64,000 nt of DNA from Solirubrum puertoriconensis (GCF_001483135.1 NZ_LNAL01000003.1:372001-436000), one strand, 5' to 3'; positions 26,855-36,333 are shown, counted from the stretch's first letter. Notes: generated by a model not told the origin, from the sequence alone. A program made the numbers and translations.

Positions 26855-26988
26855 AGTAGATGTGTGCAGCGGGGGCGGAAGGAGTAAAGGTTTTGCTGCC
26901 TAACAACGCAAGCGGCGGCAAGTTGGAAAAACCCGAAGAATTATGCGTGCTGCCCTAGGTGGCATCAGCTGTTAAGATTGGTTTACGC

Positions 26989-27027
26989 AAAAAAAAAGAA
27001 CGCGCCGTCCTGGTCAGGGACGACGCG
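26989..27027 (-). terminator. Rho-independent terminator of the NagZ/beta-lactamase fusion gene
   Basis: Stem 27001-27027 with a 7-nt loop, followed on the minus strand by a run of nine T (26989-26997). The single mismatch on the plus strand is a G-U pair in minus-strand RNA, which fits use by the gene ending at 27081. Confidence 0.85.
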
Positions 27028-27080
27028 CCGGTCAAGGGGTTGCTTGTTCCACACCACATAGAAGTACGCTTCCCCTCATA

Positions 27081-30059
27081 TCAACTTTTGCCCTTGTCGG
27101 CGTCGGTAAGAATAGACTTGTAGATAACATCGTGAATGCGCGTACGGATGTTGTACTGGCGCAGTTTGTTGTTGCCGGCATCGGGGTACACCCGGTTCGA
27201 CAAGAAAATATACAGAATCTTGTTGTCCGGATCCATCCATACGCAGGTACCCGTGAAGCCGGTATGGCCGAAGGTGCTGGCCGGCGACAGGTTGCTGGTA
27301 GGGCCTTCGGGCTTCGTAGGGTCGCCGTGGTCCCAACCTAGGCCGCGGCGGTTGGTAGTACTAGCCGACCGAGCAAACTCCGCTACTACGGGCGTGTTGA
27401 AGAACCGACGTCCGCCGTAACGGCCATTCTGCAGGTTCATCTGCATCAGGATAGCCAAGTCGTTGGCGTTGGAAAACAAGCCGGCGTGGCCCGCTACGCC
27501 ACCCATTAGGGCAGCGGCCTGGTCGTGCACGGTACCTTGCAGCTGGGTATGGCGGTAGTAGTTATCGTTTTCGGTGGGCGCAATGCACGACTTCGGGAAC
27601 CGCTGCAGCGGGTTGTAAGTCATGGTATTCAGGCCCAGCGGCGCGTAGAAATTGCGCTGCAGGAAAGCCTCAATCGGCTGATTTATTACTTTTTCGGCCA
27701 AGCGCTTCAGAATGATGAAGCTCAAATCGGAGTACTCGGTGGGGTACACCCCGCCTTTGCCTTTGGGCAACATCGAGCTGCGCTTGATCCACGTCCAGAC
27801 GGAGTCTTCGGCCGAACGGGATACGTAAGTGCCCGGAATTACTTCGCGGGCGAAGTCATCGGTGCGGGTGCTGGCGTAGAAGGTCGGCTTAAGGCCGCCC
27901 GTGCGCGTTACGGTTCGCTCCCAGGTAGGAATACCCGCTTTCAGGCCGGCTTGGTGCAGCAGCACCTGCCGCACAGTCATGTCCTTCTTGTTGGTGCCCT
28001 TCAGGTCGGGGAGGTAATCCGATACCTTGCTGTCGAGGTTCAGCTTGCCTTCGTCCTTCAGCCACATAATGGACTGCAGGGTGCCCGCTACTTTCGATAT
28101 CGAAGCCAGGTCGTAGAGGGTTTCGTTGGTTACAGGCTGGTTCTTGTCGTAGGTGCAATAACCAAAGCTCTTGTCGTAAACTACGGCGCCGTCTTTGGCC
28201 ACCAGTACTTGGCAACCAGGGGTAGCCGCGTAAGCAATGGCTTCGGTAGCAATGTTGTCAATCTGGGTTAGCACGCGCGAGTCGAGTCCAACGGCTTCGG
28301 GCGTAGCGTAGCGCAGGCGGCGGAAATCGGCAGTGGGCAACCCGGTACCGGCTAGCAGTTTCTCGGATACCGTAATAGGCAAACGACCCTTTGCCGGCAG
28401 CGCCCCGAAAAGAATTTGCGGCACCACCATTTGGGAGGTGAAATTGTCTTCGTAGCCGCATACCAGCGTGCGCGCTTCCTCTACATGCTTCAAGGCGTAA
28501 GCATTGCCCATCAGCACCACCACGGTTTTCTGCTTTTTGTTTTCCTGCAGCTTCTTGATAAACCGGAGGGCGCCGTCACCTAGGCCGTAGTTATGGGCCG
28601 GGGTGTTGTTCATGTTATGGAAGCTGACGACTACCGTGTTGTAGAGGCTCAGCTTCGGCAGCAGGTTGTCAAAGGTCGAATCGGGGGCGTAACGATTCGG
28701 AATGGCATAGGTAGCGCAAGGCATGTAGCGCTGCATGGCCTTGCCAAACGAGTTGCCATTGGGCGCGCCAATCGTAATCGAAGCGAGGCGCAGCGTATCC
28801 AGATTGGCAAAGGGAATGAGGTCGTCTTCGTTTTTCACGACCGTGGTGGCGTGCTCGTAGATGCTCTGCTGCACCACCCGGCTTAAGGGGCGGTTCAGGT
28901 TGTTCATCAGGTTTGGCACATCCACGCTAGGCTTGCGGTTAAGGCCAGCCCAAAACTTGGCGCGCAGCACTTTGCGCACTCGGTAGTCAATTTCTTCCTG
29001 AGAAATCTTGTTGGCCGCTACCATGCCCTTAATCTTCTGAACGGCCATGGGTACGTCCTCCGAAAACAGCAGAACATCATTGCCCGCCAACAGCGCAAGG
29101 GCATCAAGTTCGCCGGGCTTGTATAGGTCGGATACGCTCTTCATGTTGAGTGCATCTGTAAATACAAGCCCTTTATAGGCCATTTTTTCCTTCAGAAGCC
29201 CCGTTACTAGGTTGCGCGACAACGTTGCCGATTGGTTACGCACGGTGTCGAACAGAGGCATGTAAAGGTGTCCAACCATCACACCCATTACGCCCTGTTC
29301 AAAAGCTTTTTGGAAGGGGTATAGGTCGACGTTAGTGAGGCGCACCATGTCGGTGTTGATTACCGGCAAGGCAATGTGCGAGTCGGTGTCGGTGTCGCCG
29401 TGCCCGGGGAAGTGCTTGGCGACGGCAATTACGCCGTGGTCCTGCAAACCGCGAATGTAAGCCGAACCTAGTTTGGCTACTTGCTCCTTGTTTTCGCCGA
29501 ACGAGCGGTTGCCGATAACCGGGTTGTTAGGATTGGAGTTGACATCGACTACGGGCGAAAAGCTCACGTGCACACCTAGGGTGCGCATCTTCAGGGCAAT
29601 TTCGCGGCCCATCTGGTACACGAACCGGTCATCGTCCATGGCGCCGAGCGTCATTTGCTTGGCGAAGTGCGTGGAAGAGTCGAGGCGCATGTTCAGGCCC
29701 CACTCAGCATCCATGGCAATGAGCAAGGGCGTGCGGGCCGCCGCTTGGTAGCGGTTGGTAAGGATAGCCTGCCGACGCGGACCGCCCTGCAAAAACATCA
29801 GGCCGCCGATGTTGTACTCGCGCACCAAAAACTCGGTGTAGTTGGTGTGCTTCTTATCCTTGTTGGAGTAGGCCGCTACCATGAAGAGCTGACCTAGGCG
29901 CTGATCGGGAGTAAGGGAGGCAAATACCGAGTCGACCCACTGTTGCTCGGCCACGGAGCTGGGCCGCGCACCATCGTCGTGCGGAGTCGAAAACGACACG
30001 ATCAGACCCGTAACGGCCAACAGCAGCAGTACCAATCCGATCCGAAATTCCTTGCCCAT
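27081..30059 (-). CDS. GH3 beta-N-acetylhexosaminidase fused to serine beta-lactamase-type hydrolase
   Basis: 992 residues. A single N-terminal hydrophobic helix (GLVLLLLAVTGLIVSF) is a signal or anchor. Residues about 45-400 are glycoside hydrolase family 3 of NagZ type: FMVAAYSNKD, LLIAMDAEWGLNMRL and KHFPGHGDTDTDSH, whose Asp-His pair is the acid/base of NagZ. A linker domain (about 400-590) precedes a class C beta-lactamase/DD-peptidase fold with the Ser-x-x-Lys in YDLASISKVAG (about residue 654), a YSD in place of the usual YxN (about 773) and GHTGFTG (about 931). Likely job: trimming peptidoglycan or muropeptides in the periplasm. The fusion is known in Bacteroidota. Confidence 0.9.
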   Translation of the reverse strand: MGKEFRIGLVLLLLAVTGLIVSFSTPHDDGARPSSVAEQQWVDSVFASLTPDQRLGQLFMVAAYSNKDKKHTNYTEFLVREYNIGGLMFLQGGPRRQAILTNRYQAAARTPLLIAMDAEWGLNMRLDSSTHFAKQMTLGAMDDDRFVYQMGREIALKMRTLGVHVSFSPVVDVNSNPNNPVIGNRSFGENKEQVAKLGSAYIRGLQDHGVIAVAKHFPGHGDTDTDSHIALPVINTDMVRLTNVDLYPFQKAFEQGVMGVMVGHLYMPLFDTVRNQSATLSRNLVTGLLKEKMAYKGLVFTDALNMKSVSDLYKPGELDALALLAGNDVLLFSEDVPMAVQKIKGMVAANKISQEEIDYRVRKVLRAKFWAGLNRKPSVDVPNLMNNLNRPLSRVVQQSIYEHATTVVKNEDDLIPFANLDTLRLASITIGAPNGNSFGKAMQRYMPCATYAIPNRYAPDSTFDNLLPKLSLYNTVVVSFHNMNNTPAHNYGLGDGALRFIKKLQENKKQKTVVVLMGNAYALKHVEEARTLVCGYEDNFTSQMVVPQILFGALPAKGRLPITVSEKLLAGTGLPTADFRRLRYATPEAVGLDSRVLTQIDNIATEAIAYAATPGCQVLVAKDGAVVYDKSFGYCTYDKNQPVTNETLYDLASISKVAGTLQSIMWLKDEGKLNLDSKVSDYLPDLKGTNKKDMTVRQVLLHQAGLKAGIPTWERTVTRTGGLKPTFYASTRTDDFAREVIPGTYVSRSAEDSVWTWIKRSSMLPKGKGGVYPTEYSDLSFIILKRLAEKVINQPIEAFLQRNFYAPLGLNTMTYNPLQRFPKSCIAPTENDNYYRHTQLQGTVHDQAAALMGGVAGHAGLFSNANDLAILMQMNLQNGRYGGRRFFNTPVVAEFARSASTTNRRGLGWDHGDPTKPEGPTSNLSPASTFGHTGFTGTCVWMDPDNKILYIFLSNRVYPDAGNNKLRQYNIRTRIHDVIYKSILTDADKGKS

Positions 30060-30464
30060 TGGCCTCTGTGTCGTGTCGCGTAGATGAAATGGCTAAGTCG
30101 ACCGCCTGCATATGCGCCCTTCTTCGGAGGCCTAAACCAACGCGGAAGGGCGCCAAAACAGACGGAGCGGAAATAACCGGCCGAAGCCCGTAAGACGTCG
30201 ACCGACCAACTTACGAGCAAGCTCGCAAGCAAAAGCTGGCCACAAACTTACGCATTATTTCCGGTGGCAGATGAGTGCTAATTTGGGACCAATTACACCC
30301 GGAACCGGCTTGCCGTTCATTTTCAGGAAATGTTACGACACAGGTACGGGTAAAATCCCATGTTGAGTCCGGCCAACTCAAACAGGTGGCGCAAGCCGTC
30401 GGGGAGTGACGTACCTTTGCCCTTCATCAGAACAAACGCAACCCCCGTTGAGGTTCGTATTGCT
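30060..30464. other. Divergent intergenic region, fusion gene / mutL
   Basis: 405 bp without a gene I can support. Two promoter boxes point outward: TAAGTTTG on the minus strand (30243-30250) towards the GH3 fusion gene, giving a leader of about 180 nt, and TACCTTTG on the plus strand (30412-30419) towards mutL. Upstream in-frame starts for mutL from 30360 have no conserved sequence. Confidence 0.45.
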
Positions 30465-32480
30465 ATGTCCGATATCATTCAACTGCTGCCCGAGTACCTC
30501 GCCAACCAAATTGCTGCCGGCGAAGTAGTGCAACGCCCCGCTTCGGTGGTTAAAGAGTTGTTGGAAAACGCGGTAGACGCCGGCGCTACCCAGATTCAGC
30601 TAATCGTGAAGGAGGCTGGCAAACAACTGGTGCAGGTGGTTGATAACGGCTCGGGCATGTCGGCTACGGATGCTCGCATGAGCCTGGAGCGGCATGCCAC
30701 GAGTAAAATTCGTACGACGGAGGACCTGTTTCAGATTCGTACCCTGGGTTTTCGCGGCGAAGCCCTGGCCTCGATTGCGGCCGTGGCACAGGTTGAAATT
30801 AAATCGAAGTTGCAGGCGCAGGAAACTGGAACGCAGCTGATTGTGGAAGGCTCGCAGGTAGTAAGCCAGCAGCCCACGGCCTGCACCGATGGCACCAGCA
30901 TTGCCGTCAAAAATTTGTTCTTCAACGTACCGGCGCGGCGCAATTTCCTTAAGAGCAATGCGGTGGAAATGCGTCACATCCTCGACGAATTTCAGCACGT
31001 AGCGCTTTCTAAATCGAACATCAGCTTTTCGCTGTACCAGAACGATCTGGAGGTGTTTAACCTGCCCGCCGGTAAGCTAAGCCAGCGGGTGGTGGCACTG
31101 CTCGGCAACAGCTACAAAGAGCAATTGGCCTTGGTGGAGGAGGTAACGCCTTTTATCTCCGTCAAAGGTTACATCGGCAAGCCGGAGTCGGCCAAAAAGA
31201 GCCGTGGCGACCAGTTCTTCTTCGTGAACGGGCGCTTTATCCGCTCGGCCTACCTCAACCACGCGGTGCTGGCGGCTTACGAGGGGCTGCTGCCCAAAGA
31301 GACGCACCCGTTCTACGTGCTGTTCCTGGAGCTTGATCCCAAGACCATTGACATCAACGTACACCCCACCAAAACGGAAATCAAGTTCGAGGACGAGAAG
31401 ACCGTGTATGCTATTGTGCGGGCGGCCGTGAAGCAAGCCCTAGGTCTGCACAACATGGCCCCGTCGCTGGACTTCGAGAGCAACATAAATTTCGCTCCGT
31501 TGGCTGGTTTGCGCACCGGTAGCCGCTCCGATTTTGCCGACCCCAACGACGACTCGCACCACAACCTAGGAAACGAAGGGGGCGCCTTGGCAGCAGCCAT
31601 GGCAGCCGCTGCGGCCCCCGCCCGACCCACACGTGAAGCATCGCGCTGGACCGACGAAAAACCCCTAACGCCGCGCCCCACCGAGCAAGCCCGCAAGGCC
31701 CTCGAAGATTTTTACAAAACCCTAAGCCAACCCGGCGCGCTCGACGACATTGAGGCCGAAGCGCCCGATGCGAAGCCCGAACCGTTGCCGGCTATTCCGG
31801 TGCTGCCGCCAACGCCGCTGATGCAAGCCGCGCCGCCAGCGCCTGCAACTCCCGAACTGCCCCTTACGCATGGCCCCACCACCGGAACAGCCGAAGGTGG
31901 CGCAGCCGCCATGCCAAGCCGCCGGGTAGTGCAGGTGCAGCAATACGTGCTGGTGCCCGTAAAATCGGGGCTGATGATGATCGACCACATTGCGGCCCGC
32001 GAGCGAATTTTGTACGAGCAGTACCAGCAGCAAATTGCGGAGGAAAGCAGCGCCTCGCAGACATTGCTGTTTCCGCGCACGGTGGCTTTCTCGCCCGGCG
32101 ACTTTGCCGTGTTGCGCGAGGTAACTGCCGAGCTGCACGACCTAGGATTTCGCTTTTCGGAGTTTGGCCCCAACACCATCGTGGTGGAGGGCTTGCCCTC
32201 AGACGTGCCGAGCCGGGCCAACGAGAAAGAATTGCTCGAAGGGCTGTTGGAGCAATTTCGGATGCCAGGTGCCCGGGCCCGCCTCGACCGCCGCGAGCAG
32301 CTCGCGCGCGGCCTCGCCCGCCGGGTAGCTGCTTCGGGCACCGCCCGCCTCAGCGAAGTCGAAATGACAGCGCTGATAGACAAGCTGTTCGCTTGCCAAA
32401 CGCCTGGCTATACACCCGACGGGCAGCGCACCCTCGTGATGCTGGAGCTCGATCAGTTGCAGGCGTTTTTCCGAAGCTGA
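30465..32480 (+). CDS. mutL: DNA mismatch repair protein MutL
   Basis: 671 residues from the ATG at 30465 (MSDIIQLLPEYLANQIAAGE). GHKL ATPase motifs: ELLENAVDAGAT, DNGSGM, RHATSKI and GFRGEALASI. The transducer domain follows, then a low-complexity Ala/Pro linker (about 375-500) and a C-terminal dimerisation domain. The endonuclease motif DQHA-x2-E-x4-E appears as DHIAARERILYE, with the two Glu in place but the His shifted, and the usual CPHGRP is replaced by TPDGQR. So the ATPase half is standard, while nuclease activity is doubtful. It couples MutS recognition to strand removal. Confidence 0.96.
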   Translation: MSDIIQLLPEYLANQIAAGEVVQRPASVVKELLENAVDAGATQIQLIVKEAGKQLVQVVDNGSGMSATDARMSLERHATSKIRTTEDLFQIRTLGFRGEALASIAAVAQVEIKSKLQAQETGTQLIVEGSQVVSQQPTACTDGTSIAVKNLFFNVPARRNFLKSNAVEMRHILDEFQHVALSKSNISFSLYQNDLEVFNLPAGKLSQRVVALLGNSYKEQLALVEEVTPFISVKGYIGKPESAKKSRGDQFFFVNGRFIRSAYLNHAVLAAYEGLLPKETHPFYVLFLELDPKTIDINVHPTKTEIKFEDEKTVYAIVRAAVKQALGLHNMAPSLDFESNINFAPLAGLRTGSRSDFADPNDDSHHNLGNEGGALAAAMAAAAAPARPTREASRWTDEKPLTPRPTEQARKALEDFYKTLSQPGALDDIEAEAPDAKPEPLPAIPVLPPTPLMQAAPPAPATPELPLTHGPTTGTAEGGAAAMPSRRVVQVQQYVLVPVKSGLMMIDHIAARERILYEQYQQQIAEESSASQTLLFPRTVAFSPGDFAVLREVTAELHDLGFRFSEFGPNTIVVEGLPSDVPSRANEKELLEGLLEQFRMPGARARLDRREQLARGLARRVAASGTARLSEVEMTALIDKLFACQTPGYTPDGQRTLVMLELDQLQAFFRS

Positions 32481-32696
32481 TACCTAGGTCTATTTGACGC
32501 GGTGCCTGGCTTGGCCGAGTTGCTGAGCCTAGGTGCCAAACCGTGGAGTTTGCGCAGCAGTTATACCTTCGTTCCTGGTGGTAGCTGGGTAGCGGCACCG
32601 CTATGCCTGGTTGTTTTCCGTAAGCAGGCGTATTGCCCATGGCTGGTAAGCCTCTTGCGCTAGCCAGCGTTATTTCATCAGCTTAATCTGTCCTGT

Positions 32697-33485
32697 ATGT
32701 TCAATGTCACCCCAATGGTGCGCAACCTGCTCCTTATCAACATAGGGCTGTTGCTGCTCGAAGGCATGGGTGCGCTTGGGGTGGTGCCGCGCCTGTTGGC
32801 CCTTTACCCCTGGACTTCCGACCTGTTTCAGCCCTACCAGCACGTTACGTACATGTTTTTGCATGCTGGTTGGGGGCACTTGCTGTCCAACATGTTCGGT
32901 CTGTTCTCGTTCGGGCCGATGCTGGAAATGCGTTGGGGCGCACAGCGCTTCCTTGTGTTCTGGCTGATATGCGGCGTGGGCGCAGGCATCTTGTACTCCG
33001 GTATTCGGGAGTATGAGTTGACGCAGATGCGCGAAGATCGTAACGCGTTCTTGTCGCAGCCAACGGCCGTAGGCTACAGCGACTATTTCCGGGATTATCT
33101 GCCGCAAGCCCGAGGCTACGAGGAGCTAGCGCGAGCCATACAGCAGGATCCTGGCAATCAGCGCTACATCCAGGCGGCTACCGCTACCGTTAACGAAATC
33201 TACAAAGGGGCGCTCAACTCGCCTATGGTAGGCGCCTCAGGGGCGCTGTTCGGCATTCTGCTGGCTTTTGCCTATCTTTTCCCCAATACGGAGCTCATGC
33301 TCTTATTCTTTCCGTTCCCCATCAAGGCCAAGTATTTTGTGGCGCTGTATGGGCTCTATGAGCTATACGCGGGTGTGGAGCGCAATCCAGGCGACAACGT
33401 GGCCCACTTCGCCCACCTAGGCGGAATGTTGTTCGGCTTCCTCCTGTTGAAATACTGGGAACGGCACCACTCGCGCTTCTACTAA
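32697..33485 (+). CDS. Rhomboid-family serine protease 1
   Basis: 262 residues with six hydrophobic helices. The nucleophile is Ser181 in GASGALFG and the general base His240 in HFAHLGG; HAGWGHLLSNMFGLF carries the conserved His and Asn of helix 2. An insert of about 75 residues (about 97-170, TQMREDRNAF to ATVNEIYKGALN) lies between the third helix and the catalytic helix, longer than in GlpG. Rhomboids cut single-pass membrane proteins inside the bilayer. The second rhomboid gene starts 13 nt downstream. Substrates unknown. Confidence 0.92.
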   Translation: MFNVTPMVRNLLLINIGLLLLEGMGALGVVPRLLALYPWTSDLFQPYQHVTYMFLHAGWGHLLSNMFGLFSFGPMLEMRWGAQRFLVFWLICGVGAGILYSGIREYELTQMREDRNAFLSQPTAVGYSDYFRDYLPQARGYEELARAIQQDPGNQRYIQAATATVNEIYKGALNSPMVGASGALFGILLAFAYLFPNTELMLLFFPFPIKAKYFVALYGLYELYAGVERNPGDNVAHFAHLGGMLFGFLLLKYWERHHSRFY

Positions 33486-33498
33486 CCCACCCATTGCC

Positions 33499-34389
33499 AT
33501 GAGCATCTTCGCCGATATTCAAACCACCTTTACGCGCCGCGACAACGCGCTGAATCAGCTGTTGGTCATCAACGTGCTGGTGTTTGCGGTGCTGGTGGTG
33601 CTGGGCGCCGTGTTGTACCTCACTGGGTCCTCGTCGGCCTATGACATCCTGTTGCGGCAATTGGCTTTGCCCTCTGATGTACCCGGCTTGCTGCGCCACC
33701 CCTGGACGGTGCTCACCTATGCTTTTACGCACGAGAAGTTCTTTCACATCCTCTTCAACATGCTCAACCTCTACTGGTTTGGCATGCTGGTGCGCGAGTA
33801 CCTAGGCGACCGTCGTTTGGTAAGCCTGTACATCCTTGGTGCGCTGGTGGGGGCGCTGTTCTTCGTGCTGAGCTACAATTTGCTGCCGGTATTGCGTCCC
33901 GGTTTGGGCGTACCGATGGTTGGTGCTTCGGGTGCCGTAACGGCAGTTATCGTAGCAGCGGCTACACTTCTGCCCGATTACACCTTCAATCTGTTCCTCA
34001 TTGGGCCGGTACGCATCAAGTACATTGCTGCGGCCGTGGTGCTCATTTCAATTGCCGGTATCAACGGTGCCAACCCTGGCGGGCAAATTGCTCACCTAGG
34101 CGGCGCTTTTCTGGGTTTTCTCTATATCAACCAGTTGCAGCGTGGCCGCGACCTTGGCCGTCCGGTAATTGCCGTGGGGGAGTGGGTTAATGGGCTGCTG
34201 CACGGCCGGCCGCGCCTGCGCGTAACGCACCGCAGCCCGCAGGCCAATGCCGCAGCTAGTAAGCGCGGCGGGTTGGCTCAGCCGCCGCAAGAAGAAATTG
34301 ACTTGATCCTCGACAAGATTTCGCGTTCCGGTTACGAAAGCCTCTCGAAGGAGGAAAAGCAGAAGCTGTTTCGGGCCAGCCAGCAGTAG
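33499..34389 (+). CDS. Rhomboid-family serine protease 2
   Basis: 296 residues. Catalytic Ser144 in GASGAVT and His199 in QIAHLGG; HEKFFHILFNMLNLYWF is the helix-2 motif. After the sixth helix a soluble tail of about 85 residues ends in a predicted helical motif (EEIDLILDKISRSGYESLS, KEEKQKLF), which looks like the C-terminal domain (DUF6576-type) found on many Bacteroidota rhomboids. Forms a two-gene unit with the rhomboid just upstream (13-nt gap). A shared substrate or division of labour is possible but not shown. Confidence 0.92.
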   Translation: MSIFADIQTTFTRRDNALNQLLVINVLVFAVLVVLGAVLYLTGSSSAYDILLRQLALPSDVPGLLRHPWTVLTYAFTHEKFFHILFNMLNLYWFGMLVREYLGDRRLVSLYILGALVGALFFVLSYNLLPVLRPGLGVPMVGASGAVTAVIVAAATLLPDYTFNLFLIGPVRIKYIAAAVVLISIAGINGANPGGQIAHLGGAFLGFLYINQLQRGRDLGRPVIAVGEWVNGLLHGRPRLRVTHRSPQANAAASKRGGLAQPPQEEIDLILDKISRSGYESLSKEEKQKLFRASQQ

Positions 34390-34412
34390 TGCTTGGCTGA
34401 GCTGCCATCAAG

Positions 34413-34448
34413 GGCCCCGCTGGTAGTAACTGGCGGGGCTGTTTATTT
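34413..34448. terminator. Terminator between rhomboid 2 and alkD-like gene
   Basis: Short GC-rich hairpin (GCCCCGC with GCGGGGC, 12-nt loop) followed by TGTTTATTT, between convergent genes. The right side runs into the last codons of the minus-strand gene. Confidence 0.6.
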
Positions 34449-35144
34449 CTGCATGTACAAGCGCCGTTTGGCCGGCTCTAGCCGCTCGATGGCGTAGCGC
34501 AGCATAGTGCGCGGCATCTGCCGAGCATTATCGGCCAGAAATTCCTCCAAAGCATCTTCGTTGCGTTTGCCCACTTCGCGCAGCATCCAGCCAACCGCTT
34601 TGTGGATCAGGTCGTGGGTATGCGGCATCAGCAGCTCGGCCAAGGCAAGCGTATCGGCAAACTGGCCTTTGCGAATAAATGCTAGCGTAGAAACCACGGC
34701 CATGCGCTGGCTCCAAAGACAAGGCTCAGCAGCTAGGTCGTAGAGCGGGGTGCGGTCTTGTTTCAGCAGGTGCGCGCCCAAAATGTGGGTGCACGTTACG
34801 TCTACTAAATCCCAGTTATTCACGAAGCGGCGGTTAGCTAGGTATGCCTCGTAAATAGCCTGCCGACCAGCCGGGCCAGCTTTGGGATATTGCAGCGTCC
34901 AGATAATCAGCCCCACGGCCCGGCACTCATGCCAGGGGTTTTGCACTAGCTGCTCTGCCTCCGGCATGGGCAAGTGGCGGTACTCGCGCGCCAACGCCCG
35001 CTGCTGCGGCATGGTGAGCCCCAAAAACTGGTCGCCTTCGCTGTACTGGCCTGGGCCAGTTTTGAAGAAGCGCGCTACCGAGGTGGCCCGTTCGGGATTG
35101 GCAAGCGCATGAATGCGGGTAAGCAGTTCGGCGGCAGTAGGCAT
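34443..35144 (-). CDS. DNA alkylation repair protein (AlkD-like glycosylase)
   Basis: 233 residues of HEAT-like helical repeats. The AlkD active-site residues are visible: NNWDLVD (Trp and Asp), SQRMAVVSTLAFI (Arg) and HKAVGWMLREVGKR. AlkD removes N3- and N7-alkylated bases by recognising backbone distortion. Cytosolic. Single gene between a convergent rhomboid pair and mdh; mutL lies 2 kb away, so two repair genes are close but not in one operon. Confidence 0.93.
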   Translation of the reverse strand: MPTAAELLTRIHALANPERATSVARFFKTGPGQYSEGDQFLGLTMPQQRALAREYRHLPMPEAEQLVQNPWHECRAVGLIIWTLQYPKAGPAGRQAIYEAYLANRRFVNNWDLVDVTCTHILGAHLLKQDRTPLYDLAAEPCLWSQRMAVVSTLAFIRKGQFADTLALAELLMPHTHDLIHKAVGWMLREVGKRNEDALEEFLADNARQMPRTMLRYAIERLEPAKRRLYMQK

Positions 35145-35186
35145 AGCAGGTGTTGGCGGTGCCGAAAGGTAGTATCACTTAGGGGC

Positions 35187-35228
35187 CACAAACAAACGGG
35201 CCGCTACGCCCGATGGCATAGCGGCCCG
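35187..35228 (-). terminator. Terminator after mdh
   Basis: Ten-bp stem (CGGGCCGCTA with its complement) and a 12-nt loop; on the minus strand it is followed by TTTGTTTGTG. 25 nt after the mdh stop. Confidence 0.75.
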
Positions 35229-35252
35229 AACAGCCTTGACGGCTAGTTATGC

Positions 35253-36203
35253 TTACGCGCTGGCAGGCTGCGCTTGGCCCATTTTGTCCAGCGCATCCAT
35301 TACTTCTTTCACATGGCCGCGCGAGGTTTCGAGCAGTGCCTTTTCCTCGTCGTTCAGCTGCAGCTCGATGATGCGCTCGATGCCGTTTTTGCCCAGGATT
35401 ACCGGAGCACCCAGGTACACGCCGTCGATGCCGTATTCGCCTTTCAGCTCTACGCACACCGGGAACACGCGGCGCTGGTCGCGTACGATGGCCTCAACCA
35501 TTTGCGCAGCAGCTGCACCCGGAGCGTACCAAGCCGAGGTGCCCATCAATTTCACCAACTCGCCGCCGCCTACAGCGGTGCGCTGTACAATGGCGTCGAG
35601 CTTGTCTTTCTCGATCAGCTCCGTAACCGGAATACCGCCCACGGTGGTGTAGCGGGGCAGGGGTACCATGGTGTCGCCGTGGCCACCCATCAGTACGGCC
35701 TGAATGTCTTTGGGGCTCACGTTCAGGGCTTCAGCCAAGAAAGCACGGTAGCGGGCCGTGTCGAGGATACCGGCCATGCCGAACACCTTCATGCGGTCCA
35801 TACCCGAGGTGAGGTGTGCCTGATAGGTCATCACGTCGAGCGGGTTCGACACAACAATGATGATGGCGTTGGGCGAGTACTTCACCACTTGCTCCGTTAC
35901 CGACTTCACGATGCCGGCGTTTACCGAAATAAGGTCGTCGCGGCTCATGCCGGGCTTGCGGGGCAGGCCCGAGGTAATTACCACCACGTCCGAATCAGCG
36001 GTGCGGCTGTAATCGTTGGTTACGCCGATGGTACGCGAGTCGTAACCGATGATGGGAGCCTTCTGCCAAATGTCGAGGGCTTTGCCTTCGGCAATACCTT
36101 CTTTGATGTCGACCAGAACAATTTCGTTGGCGATTTCGCGGGTAGCGAGTACGTCGGCGCAGGTAGCGCCCACGTTACCTGCCCCTACAACGGTTACTTT
36201 CAT
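35253..36203 (-). CDS. mdh: Malate dehydrogenase (LDH-like type)
   Basis: 316 residues. NAD-binding GAGNVGA at residues 7-13, Asp after the second strand (VLVDIKEG) for NAD specificity, substrate Arg in LPRKPGMSRDDL, NPLDVMTY, and the catalytic His in GGHGDTMVP. The two Arg before GMS mark malate rather than lactate as substrate. It interconverts malate and oxaloacetate in the citric acid cycle. Cytosolic. Stand-alone gene with its own terminator. Confidence 0.96.
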   Translation of the reverse strand: MKVTVVGAGNVGATCADVLATREIANEIVLVDIKEGIAEGKALDIWQKAPIIGYDSRTIGVTNDYSRTADSDVVVITSGLPRKPGMSRDDLISVNAGIVKSVTEQVVKYSPNAIIIVVSNPLDVMTYQAHLTSGMDRMKVFGMAGILDTARYRAFLAEALNVSPKDIQAVLMGGHGDTMVPLPRYTTVGGIPVTELIEKDKLDAIVQRTAVGGGELVKLMGTSAWYAPGAAAAQMVEAIVRDQRRVFPVCVELKGEYGIDGVYLGAPVILGKNGIERIIELQLNDEEKALLETSRGHVKEVMDALDKMGQAQPASA

Positions 36204-36280
36204 GGGGTACGAAATGGGAATTGAAAGATGGGGTTACGCGCTTGCAATGTAGAAAGACTGGCGCGAAGTAGCACCTCCAA

Positions 36281-36333
36281 CAACGAAGTAGCGCGGACTT
36301 TGTGGCCTACGCTACCTAAGTATTACTTCGTTG
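36281..36333. repeat. Hairpin after tilS with part of family B repeat
   Basis: Outer 10-bp stem (CAACGAAGTA, 36281-36290, with 36324-36333) overlapping the end of tilS. Inside lies GTAGCGCGGACTTTG, identical to the arm ends of the hairpin at 46024-46124. Could end tilS transcription. Confidence 0.55.

Noticed and set aside
35274-36224. Open frame of 316 codons on the plus strand opposite mdh
   Set aside because: mdh has every family motif; the opposing frame has none and mirrors its codon pattern.
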